34,995 nt of DNA from Rhodobiaceae bacterium (GTDB taxonomy: Bacteria > Pseudomonadota > Alphaproteobacteria > Puniceispirillales > Puniceispirillaceae): contig JAAZUU010000011.1 in NCBI GenBank assembly GCA_018624035.1, forward strand, positions 1-34,995. Reading direction: 5' to 3'. A program made the position numbers and the translations under genes. The notes under the pieces are model-generated. The model saw nothing but the letters and a program-made list of their open reading frames with translations. It searched no databases and was not told where the DNA came from. Each line of letters starts with the position of its first letter. Position 1 is the first letter of the stretch. Below are positions 1 to 7,918 of the stretch, one piece after another.

Positions 1-15
1 GATGACTGTCGATCT

Positions 16-51
16 TCATTGACCTCGCCCTGATCATTGATCTCGCCCTGA
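16..51. repeat. 18-bp tandem duplication, two copies
   Basis: Positions 16-33 read TCATTGACCTCGCCCTGA and positions 34-51 repeat this with a single C-to-T change at the eighth base. The copies abut exactly. The stretch lies before the first recognisable gene. An unseen upstream gene could end inside it, because one forward frame is open from base 1 and stops at 31-33. No function is evident. Confidence 0.85.
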
Positions 52-92
52 CATGGCTGTTGCGGTGTGCATGTGTACTCCAGTCGAGGCGG

Positions 93-120
93 CGCTGTCA
101 CCTTTCCGCTGTCACCCTCC
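93..120. repeat. 14-bp imperfect tandem duplication
   Basis: CGCTGTCACCTTTC at 93-106 is followed directly by CGCTGTCACCCTCC at 107-120, matching at 12 of 14 positions. It is the second short tandem duplication in the first 120 bases, upstream of the ArsC-like gene. The rest of 1-191 shows no convincing gene. A TATAGT hexamer at 161-166 could be a -10 box for the gene starting at 192, but the best -35 (TTGCAT, 140-145) is only 15 bases away. Confidence 0.7.
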
Positions 121-191
121 GATGTGGATTCCCGTGCCATTGCATGAAACCATTGGCAGGTATAGTCTGCCGACAATCGGGAGGCACCTTC

Positions 192-533
192 ATGGCACTG
201 CAATTGTACGGATTGAAAAACTGCGACAGTTGCCGCGCCGCGTTGAAGGCACTGGATGCTGCCGGCATGGAGGTCGCATTCCGCGATGTGAGGGATGACG
301 GCGTGCCGCCGGATGTGCTGCGCCGGGCGCTTGACGACCATGGCGCGGACAAGGTGATCAACCGCCGTTCGACGACCTGGCGCGGGCTGGACGAGACGGC
401 GCGCGCCGGCGACCCGGCGGATCTTCTTGCCGGGAATCCGCCGCTTATGAAACGGCCGCTGATTGTGCTGGCGGACGGCGCCACAATCATTGGATGGGAT
501 GACGGGGCGCGTGGGTCGCTGGGGCTGGCCTGA
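192..533 (+). CDS. ArsC/Spx/YffB-family thioredoxin-fold protein
   Basis: This is a 113-residue cytosolic protein of the arsenate reductase (ArsC)/Spx/YffB family, which has a thioredoxin-like fold. It opens with LQLYGLKNCDSCRAAL, the family signature, and has a CxxC pair (Cys11, Cys14). Classical YffB has a single cysteine here; Spx-type proteins have two. The later NPPLMKRPLIV stretch (about residues 82-92) is the conserved K-R-P region. The ATG at 192 was chosen because GGGAGG lies at 179-184; the same frame is open upstream to about 60, but without family similarity. Redox partner and substrate are unknown. No ars genes are nearby, so arsenate reduction is not implied. Family assignment is firm, function is not. 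Confidence 0.85.
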   Translation: MALQLYGLKNCDSCRAALKALDAAGMEVAFRDVRDDGVPPDVLRRALDDHGADKVINRRSTTWRGLDETARAGDPADLLAGNPPLMKRPLIVLADGATIIGWDDGARGSLGLA

Positions 534-576
534 CGTCGGCAGGAACAACAACAGACAGGAAACAGGTCGGATCGGA

Positions 577-969
577 ATGGCGAAGACAAGAATGGCGCTT
601 GAACTTGGGATGGGAACGTCGCTTCGCAAGGGCGACTACACGCGCGCCGCGGTGCGCGCGGTTCAGGATGCCCTGTGGCGGAATTCCATCAGCTTTGCCG
701 AGGCCTTCGGGTTTGAGAAATCGGACATGCTCATCGATGTCCAGATCGGGGTGCAGAAGCCCGAAGCAGTGGATGGTGACGCGGTGAAGGCCGTTCTTCC
801 CTATGGCAATGGTGGGGTGCGGATTGTCCGGGGCGGGCTTGATATCCCGAAACCCGATGGTGACGGCGTCACAATTCTCGCCAATGCCGCCATTATCATA
901 TCCTTTGACATGGAACGGCGGACCGACACACCGGGCGCCGGCATGGAGGACAAGGCGGTGTCGGCATGA
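577..969 (+). CDS. Lin0512-family protein, paralogue 1
   Basis: This 130-residue protein belongs to the Lin0512 family (TIGR02058), whose function is unknown. The family core is visible: ELGMGTSLRKGDYTRAAVRAVQDA near the N terminus, then IDVQIGVQKPEAVD and VRIVRGGLDI. It is clearly related to the next gene but well diverged, so the two are an old tandem duplication. No signal peptide or membrane segment is seen. The start is uncertain: ATG 577 and ATG 592 are both in frame, and an AGGAAACAGG stretch upstream favours 577. The stop overlaps the next start as ATGA (966-969), implying translational coupling. The chemistry cannot be read from the sequence; the conserved Gly/Asp/Thr motif GDYT is the obvious candidate functional site. 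Confidence 0.8.
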   Translation: MAKTRMALELGMGTSLRKGDYTRAAVRAVQDALWRNSISFAEAFGFEKSDMLIDVQIGVQKPEAVDGDAVKAVLPYGNGGVRIVRGGLDIPKPDGDGVTILANAAIIISFDMERRTDTPGAGMEDKAVSA

Positions 970-1337
970 AACGGCTGATCCTTGAAATGGGAACGGGCAC
1001 CGATCTGTATGGCGGTGACTATACAAAGGCGGCCTGCCGCGCTGTTCGTGATGCCATAGGGCACAGCTCGCTGTCGCTGTTCAGGTCCTGTGGTTACAAC
1101 CACCGCGACATGGTGGTCAGGGTCACGATCGGCGTGCAGGATCCCGAAAGTGTCGATATTCAGCGGGTGGCGGAATCGCTGCCGCGCGGCAACCCGGAAG
1201 TGACGGTGGTTCACGGAGGGCTCAACATCGAGGACGACGCACAGGATACGCCAACCGTCATCGCCTCGGCAGCAGTCGAGGCGTTCCTTGATGTCGATGG
1301 CGAGACCTGGGCCATCAGCGGGTCCGCCGATGGCTGA
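966..1337 (+). CDS. Lin0512-family protein, paralogue 2
   Basis: This 123-residue protein is the more canonical Lin0512-family member. It starts MKRLILEMGTGTDLYGGDYT and continues with KAACRAVRDAI, then VRVTIGVQDPESVD and VTVVHGGLNI. It overlaps the first paralogue by four bases (ATGA), so the two are co-translated and their products may form a mixed oligomer; that is inference. Compared with paralogue 1 it has a free cysteine in KAACRAV where paralogue 1 has KGDYTRAAV, and a longer acidic stretch before its C-terminal strand. The family's biochemical role is not known to me. The gene ends 40 bases before the DMT transporter start. Confidence 0.85.
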   Translation: MKRLILEMGTGTDLYGGDYTKAACRAVRDAIGHSSLSLFRSCGYNHRDMVVRVTIGVQDPESVDIQRVAESLPRGNPEVTVVHGGLNIEDDAQDTPTVIASAAVEAFLDVDGETWAISGSADG

Positions 1338-1366
1338 ACGCCATTCCGGCCTTTGTCGCTGATCGG

Positions 1367-1372
1367 TATAAT
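1367..1372 (+). promoter_or_regulatory. Candidate -10 box (TATAAT) at the DMT gene start
   Basis: A perfect TATAAT lies five bases before the ATG at 1378, and no Shine-Dalgarno sequence is present between them. Only a poor -35 (TTCCGG, 1344-1349) is found at 17-base spacing. If used, transcription would begin at or beside the start codon, giving a leaderless message. Confidence 0.35.
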
Positions 1373-1377
1373 CCTTC

Positions 1378-2247
1378 ATGCGTCCATATGACTTTCTGCT
1401 CTATGTCGCGGTCATCATCGGCTGGTCGACAAGCTGGTATCCGCTGTCATTGCAGCTTGGTGTTGTCGCGCCGGAGGTGTCTATTGTCTGGCGGTTCGCG
1501 ATTTCCAGTCTGATGATGTTCGGCATCTGCGCGCTGCGTCGGATCGATCTCCATTTCAGCCGGTCCGAGCATGCAAGGTTCCTGATGCTTGGCATGGTGT
1601 TGTTCTCGACGAATTTTGCGCTGTTCTACAATGCCAGCCTCTATGCCGCATCAGGCCTTCTGGCAGTTATGCTGTCCATGTCGTCCCTGATCAATGTCGG
1701 GCTGGTCGCGGCAGTCAACCGCCGGTCACCACCGCTGATGCAGGTGGGAGCCGCGCTGACCGGTCTTGCCGGGCTGGCGCTTGTCTTCCTTCCTGAACTG
1801 CGGATGTCGTCAACTGTGCTGACGTCAATGGCTTTCGGCTTTGCCGGGATGATCTGCTTCTGTATCGGCAACATGCTGTCCTCGGCCAGCCAGGGGAGTG
1901 GCATTCATGTTTTCGCCTCGACAAGCTGGGGGATGCTCTATGGCGCCGGTTTCATGGTGCTGGTGGCACTTGTCCGCGGCCATGACTTCATCATTGACCC
2001 GACGATCACCTATTTTGGCAGCCTTGCCTGGCTGATCATCGTCTCCTCGGTCATGACCTTTGCCTGCTATCTCATTCTGATCGGACGAATCGGCCCGGGG
2101 CGGGCAGCCTACGCCACTGTTGTGTTCCCGATTTTCGCGCTGCTGATTTCGGCCCGGTACGAGGGCTACGAATGGAGTTTGCCGTCACTGGTCGGCTTGG
2201 TGCTGGTGATCATCGGCAACTTTATGGTGATCAGGTCCCGCGACTGA
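1378..2247 (+). CDS. DMT-superfamily (EamA) transporter
   Basis: This is a 289-residue inner-membrane protein with about ten hydrophobic segments in two repeated halves, the layout of EamA-type drug/metabolite transporters (first half about residues 1-140, second about 145-287). The first helix (YDFLLYVAVIIGWSTSWYPL) has the usual Trp- and Ser-rich EamA opening. The later ARYEGYEWSLPSLVGLVLVIIGNF is the typical last-helix region. Substrate cannot be predicted; the family exports or imports amino acids, nucleotides and other metabolites. It follows the Lin0512 pair by 40 bases and converges with the minus-strand DUF3429 gene 25 bases downstream. There is no Shine-Dalgarno before ATG 1378. Confidence 0.85.
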   Translation: MRPYDFLLYVAVIIGWSTSWYPLSLQLGVVAPEVSIVWRFAISSLMMFGICALRRIDLHFSRSEHARFLMLGMVLFSTNFALFYNASLYAASGLLAVMLSMSSLINVGLVAAVNRRSPPLMQVGAALTGLAGLALVFLPELRMSSTVLTSMAFGFAGMICFCIGNMLSSASQGSGIHVFASTSWGMLYGAGFMVLVALVRGHDFIIDPTITYFGSLAWLIIVSSVMTFACYLILIGRIGPGRAAYATVVFPIFALLISARYEGYEWSLPSLVGLVLVIIGNFMVIRSRD

Positions 2248-2272
2248 TCCGCCCGTCATTGGCCAGCGATCA

Positions 2273-2770
2273 TTATCCATGCAGGAAGGGCGACGGTGCC
2301 AGCGACGCGGCGGCAAGCCCCATCGAGGCGCCGAGTGTCAGCATATGGCGCAGCCGCATATACCAGGCCGGGATCAGCCCAGCATCGGCGGCACGCCGGT
2401 CGACACTCCAGCAGAGCAGGAACCCGGGGACCAGCGCCAGCAGGGCTGTCCGCGTGTCGAGAAAGACGATGGGGGGCCAGGCATAGAGAGCCGGCACGAC
2501 CGACCAGATGAACCAGCGCTGGCTGCGGTCACCCCGCATGGCGAGGCCCCAATGCACGGCGCCGACAAAGCTGAGGATCACGGCACCGTAGATGCCGCAG
2601 ATGATCAGGGCCAGCCCGGCCCATGGCGCGACACCGCTATGCGCCGCGCCGGCACAGACAAAAAACGGAATCAGACCGCCAAACCCCATCAGGCTGGCAA
2701 GCGGCGGGGCGACATCCTCGGGGGTGGCAGTCTGGGTACTGGTGTCCGGCGGGGTGGAGTTGGTCTTCAT
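2273..2770 (-). CDS. DUF3429 integral membrane protein
   Basis: This is a 165-residue protein of the DUF3429 family, whose function is unknown. A polar Thr/Pro-rich N terminus (about residues 1-22) is followed by about five membrane segments. The family signature VGAVHWGLAM sits between the second and third segments, and the IPAWYMRLRHMLT stretch near the end is also typical. The minus-strand ATG (2768-2770) overlaps the stop of the upstream EamA gene by four bases, so the two are co-transcribed and probably translationally coupled. It converges with the plus-strand DMT gene; I see no strong terminator in the 25-base gap. Confidence 0.8.
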   Translation of the reverse strand: MKTNSTPPDTSTQTATPEDVAPPLASLMGFGGLIPFFVCAGAAHSGVAPWAGLALIICGIYGAVILSFVGAVHWGLAMRGDRSQRWFIWSVVPALYAWPPIVFLDTRTALLALVPGFLLCWSVDRRAADAGLIPAWYMRLRHMLTLGASMGLAAASLAPSPFLHG

Positions 2771-3666
2771 GCGCTGTGCCTGTCCTGCCGTGATAAGCCA
2801 ACCTTGCGCGGCTCTCGCGTGGCCAGTGCGAGCATAGCCACCGCGCCAAGAACGATCGCACCACCGCCGATCTCGGTCAATGTCATGGCCTGGCCCAGGA
2901 AAATCCAGGGCCAGATCGGCCCGAGGACGCTTTCGGTCAGGGTCAGCAGGCTGACCTCGGCCGCCGGTACATAGCCGGTGCCCCAGGTTACCAGCGCAAT
3001 GCCGATGCCGATGGTGAAAGCCCCCATGAACAGCGTCAGCAACAGGTCGGGCCGCGAGATGGCCAGCCCTTCGCCGATCGCGCCAGCGGCAATGCCGGCC
3101 ATGCACAGCGCCAGCACCCCGCCAAGGAAGGTGCCTCCCAGCACGTCGTCACGGCGGCTTCGACGCGCCAGAACCAGCATCACCGCAAAGCTGAATGACG
3201 AGACAAGGGCCACCAGGTTGCCGGCTGTCCGGCCAAGGGACATCCCGTCGCTGATCATCAGCGCGACGCCGATCAACGCCGCCGCCATGGCTGGCCAGGT
3301 CAGTATATGCGGTCGCTCGCCAATCCACACCCAACCAAGTATGGCGGCGAAGAAAGGCGACAGCGTCAGGAGCAGCAACGCCGACGCCACCGAGGTCAGA
3401 AGCAGGGCGTAGACATAGGTCATGAAGGCAATGGCAAGCGCCAGTCCCATCATCAGGTCGGTGCGGTCGAGCGAGCGTAGAAAGGCGGCTGGCGGCTGGC
3501 GACGGCGCAGGCAGGCCACCACGCCCACCATGCCGGCAAGCGTGATCGAACGGTAGAACAGTATGACCATGCCGTCCGTGGTTTCGAGAAGACGCATCAA
3601 CAGGCCCACAAAGCTCATGCATGTGGCGCCGGCGATGATCAACAGCATGGCGACATTCCGCGACAT
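2767..3666 (-). CDS. DMT-superfamily (EamA) transporter
   Basis: This is a 299-residue polytopic inner-membrane transporter with ten predicted segments in two EamA repeats. The first repeat begins MSRNVAMLLIIAGATCMSF. The ALLLTSVASALLLLTLSPFF stretch and the following GWVWIGERP are typical of the S-adenosylmethionine/amino-acid exporter-like EamA group. The last segment contains LTLTESVLGPIWPWIFLGQ, the usual second-repeat signature. The frame is open 18 codons further upstream; ATG 3666 was preferred because the conserved part begins there and a GGAAGGGG lies about 12 bases before it. It is not a close copy of the plus-strand EamA gene. Substrate is unknown. Confidence 0.82.
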   Translation of the reverse strand: MSRNVAMLLIIAGATCMSFVGLLMRLLETTDGMVILFYRSITLAGMVGVVACLRRRQPPAAFLRSLDRTDLMMGLALAIAFMTYVYALLLTSVASALLLLTLSPFFAAILGWVWIGERPHILTWPAMAAALIGVALMISDGMSLGRTAGNLVALVSSFSFAVMLVLARRSRRDDVLGGTFLGGVLALCMAGIAAGAIGEGLAISRPDLLLTLFMGAFTIGIGIALVTWGTGYVPAAEVSLLTLTESVLGPIWPWIFLGQAMTLTEIGGGAIVLGAVAMLALATREPRKVGLSRQDRHSA

Positions 3667-3857
3667 TTGTCCGTCATTCCCCTTCCGGTCAGTGGCCCTC
3701 CAAGGCGTGTCAGTAACCACGAAAGTCCGGGCAAGTCCATGCGGTTCTTCGACTGCCCGTTTTGCATGAAACCGAGCGATATGCTATGCCGCCGACCATT
3801 GCGGTTGCTGTCACGCGCTGATCGTGACGCGGCCGGCAGACAGAAGTGAAGCCGAAA

Positions 3858-4907
3858 ATGAAGCTGAGAATAAAGTTCGCCATGTTTGTCCTGCTGGCGG
3901 CGATTATCGTGACCGGGTGCAGCAGCATGAAGCCTTACAGTGAGTCACCGCAATTTGATCCGGCTGACAACGCTTTTCAGCATTCAAAGGGATATCGGCA
4001 TGACAAGGGGCTGCTGGATGTGCTTGGTCTTGCCCGCGCCTTTTTGGGTCGTGAGGCCGATCCTGCCGAAACCGAGGGGTTTCCTGTTCTCGACCCGGCG
4101 GCCCTCGCGCCGCCCACCGGCGATGGTCCCCATGTCACCTGGATCGGGCATTCGACATTGCTGTTCACCTATCGCGGCGTCAGCGTCCTGACCGACCCGG
4201 TCTTTTCCGAACGCGCGTCGCCCTTCGGTTTCACCGGCCCGAAACGTGTTGCGCCGCCGGCCTACACGGCTGAAACGTTGCCGCAGGTCGATGTCGCGGT
4301 GATCTCGCACGCGCATTACGATCATCTTGATCTGCCGGGCCTTCGGCGTCTGGCGGCGCTGCAACCGCATATCCGGTTCATCGTGCCGCTTGGTCTGGCC
4401 AGATATGTGCGCCGCGCCGGCTTTGATGATGTTGTCGAGATCGACTGGTGGCAGTCCGATCATCGAGACGGGGTGACGGTCACCGCGACCCCGGCGCGGC
4501 ATTGGTCCTCGCGCACCCCGTTTGATCGCAACCGGACTCTTTGGGCGGGTTTCATGTTCCGCTTCGCCGACGGTTATCAGTTCTATTTCGCCGGTGATAC
4601 AGCATACAGCGCGGATTTTGTCGAAACACGTGAACGTCTTGGGGCGCCGGAATTTGCGGCTATCCCGATCGGCGCCTATGAACCGCGGGATTTCATGCGG
4701 GGATCGCACTGCAATCCCGAGGAGGCGGTCCAGATATTCCGGGATCTTGACGCCGGTCAGGCTGTCGCCATTCACTGGGGAACGTTCAAACTGACCCTGG
4801 AGCCGCTGGCCGAACCGCCGCGGCGGCTGGCGGAAGCTCTGGCCGCGGCCGGAATTGTGCCGTCGCGCTTTTGCGCGCTGCAGCATGGAGAGCGGTGGGA
4901 TTTGTGA
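3858..4907 (+). CDS. Metallo-beta-lactamase-fold lipoprotein (NAPE-PLD-like)
   Basis: This is a 349-residue metal-dependent hydrolase of the UlaG/NAPE-PLD-like group, probably membrane-anchored in the envelope. A hydrophobic N terminus ends in a lipobox (IVTGC, Cys21), followed by Ser-Ser, which does not predict inner-membrane retention. The hydrolase core starts at about residue 93 (HVTWIGHSTLLF, VLTDPVFSERASPF). The metal motif HAHYDH is at about 151-156, with later ligands in the FAGDTAY and AIHWGTF motifs. Relatives include phospholipase D-like enzymes on N-acyl-phosphatidylethanolamine, but the substrate here is not predictable. A GTG at 3846 is an alternative start; ATG 3858 has better upstream spacing to a GAAG. 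It is transcribed alone and ends about 130 bases before nuoA. Confidence 0.85.
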   Translation: MKLRIKFAMFVLLAAIIVTGCSSMKPYSESPQFDPADNAFQHSKGYRHDKGLLDVLGLARAFLGREADPAETEGFPVLDPAALAPPTGDGPHVTWIGHSTLLFTYRGVSVLTDPVFSERASPFGFTGPKRVAPPAYTAETLPQVDVAVISHAHYDHLDLPGLRRLAALQPHIRFIVPLGLARYVRRAGFDDVVEIDWWQSDHRDGVTVTATPARHWSSRTPFDRNRTLWAGFMFRFADGYQFYFAGDTAYSADFVETRERLGAPEFAAIPIGAYEPRDFMRGSHCNPEEAVQIFRDLDAGQAVAIHWGTFKLTLEPLAEPPRRLAEALAAAGIVPSRFCALQHGERWDL

Positions 4908-4976
4908 TTGCAAGTGCCAATTGGGGCTGACATGTCGCAGCGGCATTTTATCTGCCCCGAAATATGCGTGTTTGGC

Positions 4977-5005
4977 TTGCTTTTGGCCGGTCTCTGAATT
5001 ATTCA
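4977..5005 (+). promoter_or_regulatory. Weak candidate promoter for the nuo operon
   Basis: TTGCTT (4977-4982) and TATTCA (5000-5005) are separated by 17 bases. Transcription would start near 5012, before a GGGAG at 5024-5028 and the proposed nuoA GTG at 5040. The match to a vegetative promoter is modest, but the geometry fits and this is the only gap in front of the operon. Confidence 0.3.
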
Positions 5006-5039
5006 GACGGTGGTTTTCTTAGTGGGAGTAGAGAACCCG

Positions 5040-5405
5040 GTGCCCGAGCTTTTACATGAATATTTACCTATCGCGGTGTTCTTCGCGATTGCCGTCGGTC
5101 TGGCCATCGCCATGGTCAGCGCATCGCTGTTGCTTGGCAACCAGCGTCCCGATGACGAGAAGATGACAGCCTATGAATGCGGGTTCGACGCGTTCGATGA
5201 TTCGCGCCGCCAGTTCGACGTGCGATTTTATCTTGTCGCGATCCTGTTCATCATCTTCGATCTGGAGGTTGCGTTCCTGTTTCCCTGGGCGGTATCGCTT
5301 GGTGGAATTGGCGTGTTCGGCTTCTGGTCGATGATGCTGTTCCTTGCCGTGCTGACCATCGGTTTTGTTTATGAGTGGAAAAAGGGAGCGCTGGAATGGG
5401 AGTGA
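5040..5405 (+). CDS. nuoA: NADH-quinone oxidoreductase subunit A
   Basis: This is a 121-residue membrane subunit of complex I, located at the quinone-site end of the membrane arm. It has three transmembrane helices. The loop between helices 1 and 2 carries the conserved [23 protein letters not shown] region, including the family cysteine; [14 protein letters not shown] is the second-helix signature. The GTG at 5040 was chosen because GGGAG lies at 5024-5028 and the conserved part starts soon after (LLHEYLPI). A GTG at 5010 is also in frame and would add ten residues. It opens the nuo operon and overlaps nuoB by ten bases. Confidence 0.93.
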   Translation: MPELLHEYLPIAVFFAIAVGLAIAMVSASLLLGNQRPDDEKMTAYECGFDAFDDSRRQFDVRFYLVAILFIIFDLEVAFLFPWAVSLGGIGVFGFWSMMLFLAVLTIGFVYEWKKGALEWE

Positions 5406-5944
5406 TCGACCCCCGTCAGGCCGCACCGATCGGGCCGGGGCCCGAACAGGATGCCATCCTGAAAGCTGTCGGTGACGAGATCACCAACCGCGGTTTTGTT
5501 ATCGCCAGCGCCGACAAGCTGTTCAACTGGGCGCGTTCCGGCTCGCTCTGGCCAATGACTTTCGGCCTTGCCTGCTGTGCGGTCGAGATGATGCATTCCG
5601 CCGCCAGCCGCTATGACATGGACCGTTACGGCATGCTGTTCCGGCCAAGTCCGCGCCAGTCGGACGTGATGATCGTTGCCGGCACTCTGACCAACAAGAT
5701 GGCGCCGGCGCTGCGCCGCGTCTATGACCAGATGCCGGAGCCGCGCTGGGTCCTGTCGATGGGATCATGCGCCAATGGCGGCGGCTATTACCATTATTCC
5801 TATGCTGTGGTTCGCGGGTGCGACCGCATCGTGCCGGTCGATGTCTATGTTCCGGGCTGTCCGCCGACGGCCGAAGCGCTGATCTACGGATTGCTGCAGC
5901 TTCAGAAGAAGATCAGACGCACGGCAACGATTGCGCGCGGCTGA
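5396..5944 (+). CDS. nuoB: NADH-quinone oxidoreductase subunit B
   Basis: This 182-residue peripheral-arm subunit binds the terminal [4Fe-4S] cluster N2, which passes electrons to quinone. The four cluster cysteines are visible: the adjacent pair in LACCAVEMM (Cys60, Cys61), Cys125 in [11 protein letters not shown] and Cys155 in [11 protein letters not shown]. The ATG at 5396 follows GGGAG at 5384-5388 inside the end of nuoA, so nuoA and nuoB overlap by ten bases. Length and motifs are normal for alphaproteobacterial NuoB. It is followed by the only sizeable gap of the operon (134 bases). Confidence 0.96.
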   Translation: MGVIDPRQAAPIGPGPEQDAILKAVGDEITNRGFVIASADKLFNWARSGSLWPMTFGLACCAVEMMHSAASRYDMDRYGMLFRPSPRQSDVMIVAGTLTNKMAPALRRVYDQMPEPRWVLSMGSCANGGGYYHYSYAVVRGCDRIVPVDVYVPGCPPTAEALIYGLLQLQKKIRRTATIARG

Positions 5945-6015
5945 ACGGGCTTTTTATGGGGGAGTTGTCGCGGTGCTTGACACAACCCCTTGTGCAAATC
6001 TTTCCTGGCGCCATG

Positions 6016-6038
6016 CCGGCCATCAGCATGGTGGCCGG
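6016..6038 (+). other. Inverted repeat in the nuoB-nuoC gap
   Basis: CCGGCCA (6016-6022) and TGGCCGG (6032-6038) form a 7-bp perfect stem with a 9-base loop, about 40 bases before the proposed nuoC start. No T-run follows, so it is not an obvious terminator. An RNA processing or stability hairpin within the operon transcript is possible. Confidence 0.5.
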
Positions 6039-6078
6039 GTGTCAGAGCCACCCCGCCGGTGGCATTGGGAATCAAGAG

Positions 6079-6729
6079 ATGACTGAAGCTGCCAATACCG
6101 AAGCAGACAGTGCCGCAGGCGTCGACGCGCCGCTCCAGGCAATGCAGGGCCATCTCAGGCAGCTTGTTGGTGGCAGCCTGATCGAAAGCCGTGTCGTCCA
6201 TGGCCAGATCGTGCTGGAGGTTGCTGTCTCTGCCATTCAGCAGACGCTGGTCGCGCTTCGCGATGACCAGCACGCCGCCTTCAACCAGCTGTCCGATCTG
6301 ACCGCCGTTGACTATCCGGAGCGCCCGGAGCGGTTCGAGATGATCTATCAACTGCTGTCGATGAAGAACAACATGCGCCTTCGCGTCTGTGCGGCCGTTG
6401 GCGAGGGGCAGGCAGTGCCGTCAATGACAGCGGTCTATTCCGCCGCGAACTGGGCCGAGCGCGAGGCGTGGGACATGTTCGGCATCTTCTTTGCCGGCCA
6501 TCCGGATCTGCGGCGGCTGCTGACCGATTATGGGTTCGAGGGACATCCGCTTCGCAAGGATTTCCCGCTGACCGGGCATGTCGAGGTTCGTTATGACGAC
6601 ACGCAGCGCCGCGTCGTCAATGAACCGGTGTCACTTGTCCAGGAATTCCGCGATTTCGATTTCCTGAGCCCGTGGGAAGGCATGCAGGCGCAGATCCCGG
6701 GCGATGAAAAAGCAGGCAGGGACGGGTAA
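6079..6729 (+). CDS. nuoC: NADH-quinone oxidoreductase subunit C
   Basis: This 216-residue peripheral-arm subunit (30-kDa subunit family) is separate from NuoD, as in most alphaproteobacteria and unlike the fused NuoCD of enterics. Conserved blocks are [22 protein letters not shown], then [31 protein letters not shown] and [12 protein letters not shown], the family signature. The C terminus ends near [19 protein letters not shown] 6079 was chosen, about 15 residues before the first alignable part. The same frame is open far upstream, and ATG 5956 would add a 41-residue extension, but that has no Shine-Dalgarno and no family similarity. It ends ten bases before nuoD. Confidence 0.93.
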   Translation: MTEAANTEADSAAGVDAPLQAMQGHLRQLVGGSLIESRVVHGQIVLEVAVSAIQQTLVALRDDQHAAFNQLSDLTAVDYPERPERFEMIYQLLSMKNNMRLRVCAAVGEGQAVPSMTAVYSAANWAEREAWDMFGIFFAGHPDLRRLLTDYGFEGHPLRKDFPLTGHVEVRYDDTQRRVVNEPVSLVQEFRDFDFLSPWEGMQAQIPGDEKAGRDG

Positions 6730-6739
6730 GGGGTCGGTC

Positions 6740-7918
6740 ATGGCGGAAATGCAGATCAAACCGATCACGATGAATTTCGGACCGCAGCACCCGGCGGCGC
6801 ACGGGGTGCTGCGCCTCGTGCTTGAAATGGATGGCGAGGTGATCGAACGTGCCGACCCGCATATCGGTTTGCTGCATCGCGGCACCGAAAAGCTGATCGA
6901 GCACAAGACCTATCTTCAGGCGTTGCCCTATTTTGACCGGCTAGACTATGTGTCGCCGATGAATCAGGAACATGCCTGGGCGCTGGCGGTTGAGCGTGCC
7001 GTCGGGATCGAGGTGCCGCGTCGCGCGCAATATATCCGCGTGATGTATTGCGAGATCGGGCGGATTCTGAACCATCTTCTGAACCTTACCACATTTGCCA
7101 TTGATGTTGGCGCTATGACGCCGCTTCTGTGGGGTTTTGAGGAGCGTGAGGAACTGATGGGCTTTTATGAGCGGGCCTGCGGGGCGCGCCTTCACGCGGC
7201 CTATTTCCGGCCGGGCGGGGTGCATCAGGACCTTCCCGAAGGTCTGCTTGACGAAATCGCCGACTGGGTGGAGCGGTTCCCGGCCTTTATCGCCGATCTT
7301 GAAACTCTGCTCACCAACAACCGCATTTTCAAACAACGCACGGTCGATATCGGTGTGATCACCGAGGAGGCGGCGCTTGATCTCGGCATGACAGGACCGT
7401 GTCTTCGCGGCAGTGGCGTTGCATGGGACCTGCGCAAGTCGCAGCCCTATGACGCCTATGGCGAAATGGATTTCGATGTTCCCGTCGGCAAGACCGGCGA
7501 TTGCTATGCCCGCTATCTGGTGAGGGTCGAGGAAATGCGCCAGTCATTGCGCATCATCACGCAATGTATCGACAACATGCCGGCCGGACCCGTGCTGGCC
7601 GAGAACAACAAGATCACCCCGCCGAAACGCGGCGAGATGAAACAGTCGATGGAAGCGCTGATCCATCATTTCAAGCTCTATACCGAGGGGTTCCACGTTC
7701 CCGAGGGTGACAGCTACACCGCTGTCGAGGCGCCGAAGGGCGAGTTCGGGGTCTATCTTGTGGCCGACGGGTCCAACAAGCCTTACCGCTGCAAGATCCG
7801 CGCGCCAGGCTTCTATTTCATGGCGGCGGTCGATTATCTGTCACGTGGCCACATGCTTGCCGACTCGGTGGCCATCATCGGGTCGCTTGACATCGTTTTT
7901 GGTGAGATCGACCGATGA
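6740..7918 (+). CDS. nuoD: NADH-quinone oxidoreductase subunit D
   Basis: This 392-residue 49-kDa-type subunit forms the quinone-binding cavity together with NuoB. Typical motifs are [19 protein letters not shown] at the N terminus, [24 protein letters not shown] and, near the C terminus, [27 protein letters not shown]. The hydrogenase-like fold has lost its nickel-binding cysteines, as expected. ATG 6740 is preceded by AAGGGG (6728-6733); an ATG at 6704 inside nuoC is in frame but poorly placed. The stop overlaps nuoE by four bases (ATGA). Confidence 0.96.
   Translation: MAEMQIKPITMNFGPQHPAAHGVLRLVLEMDGEVIERADPHIGLLHRGTEKLIEHKTYLQALPYFDRLDYVSPMNQEHAWALAVERAVGIEVPRRAQYIRVMYCEIGRILNHLLNLTTFAIDVGAMTPLLWGFEEREELMGFYERACGARLHAAYFRPGGVHQDLPEGLLDEIADWVERFPAFIADLETLLTNNRIFKQRTVDIGVITEEAALDLGMTGPCLRGSGVAWDLRKSQPYDAYGEMDFDVPVGKTGDCYARYLVRVEEMRQSLRIITQCIDNMPAGPVLAENNKITPPKRGEMKQSMEALIHHFKLYTEGFHVPEGDSYTAVEAPKGEFGVYLVADGSNKPYRCKIRAPGFYFMAAVDYLSRGHMLADSVAIIGSLDIVFGEIDR

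Noticed and set aside
3719-3733. GAAAGTCCGGGC resembling the RNase P RNA signature
   Set aside because: The gap is only about 190 bases and the other conserved RNase P segments are missing.
140-3773. TTGCATGAAACC found both before the ArsC-like gene (140) and before the lipoprotein gene (3762)
   Set aside because: Many 12-base coincidences are expected in 35 kb, and the spacing to any -10 differs between the two.
4801-4946. Long minus-strand frames opposite the lipoprotein, nuo and rib genes
   Set aside because: They are mirror frames typical of G+C-rich coding DNA; the plus-strand proteins match known families.
5977-6000. TTGACA at 5977 as an internal nuoC promoter
   Set aside because: No acceptable -10 at 16-18 bases; CAAATC is too poor.
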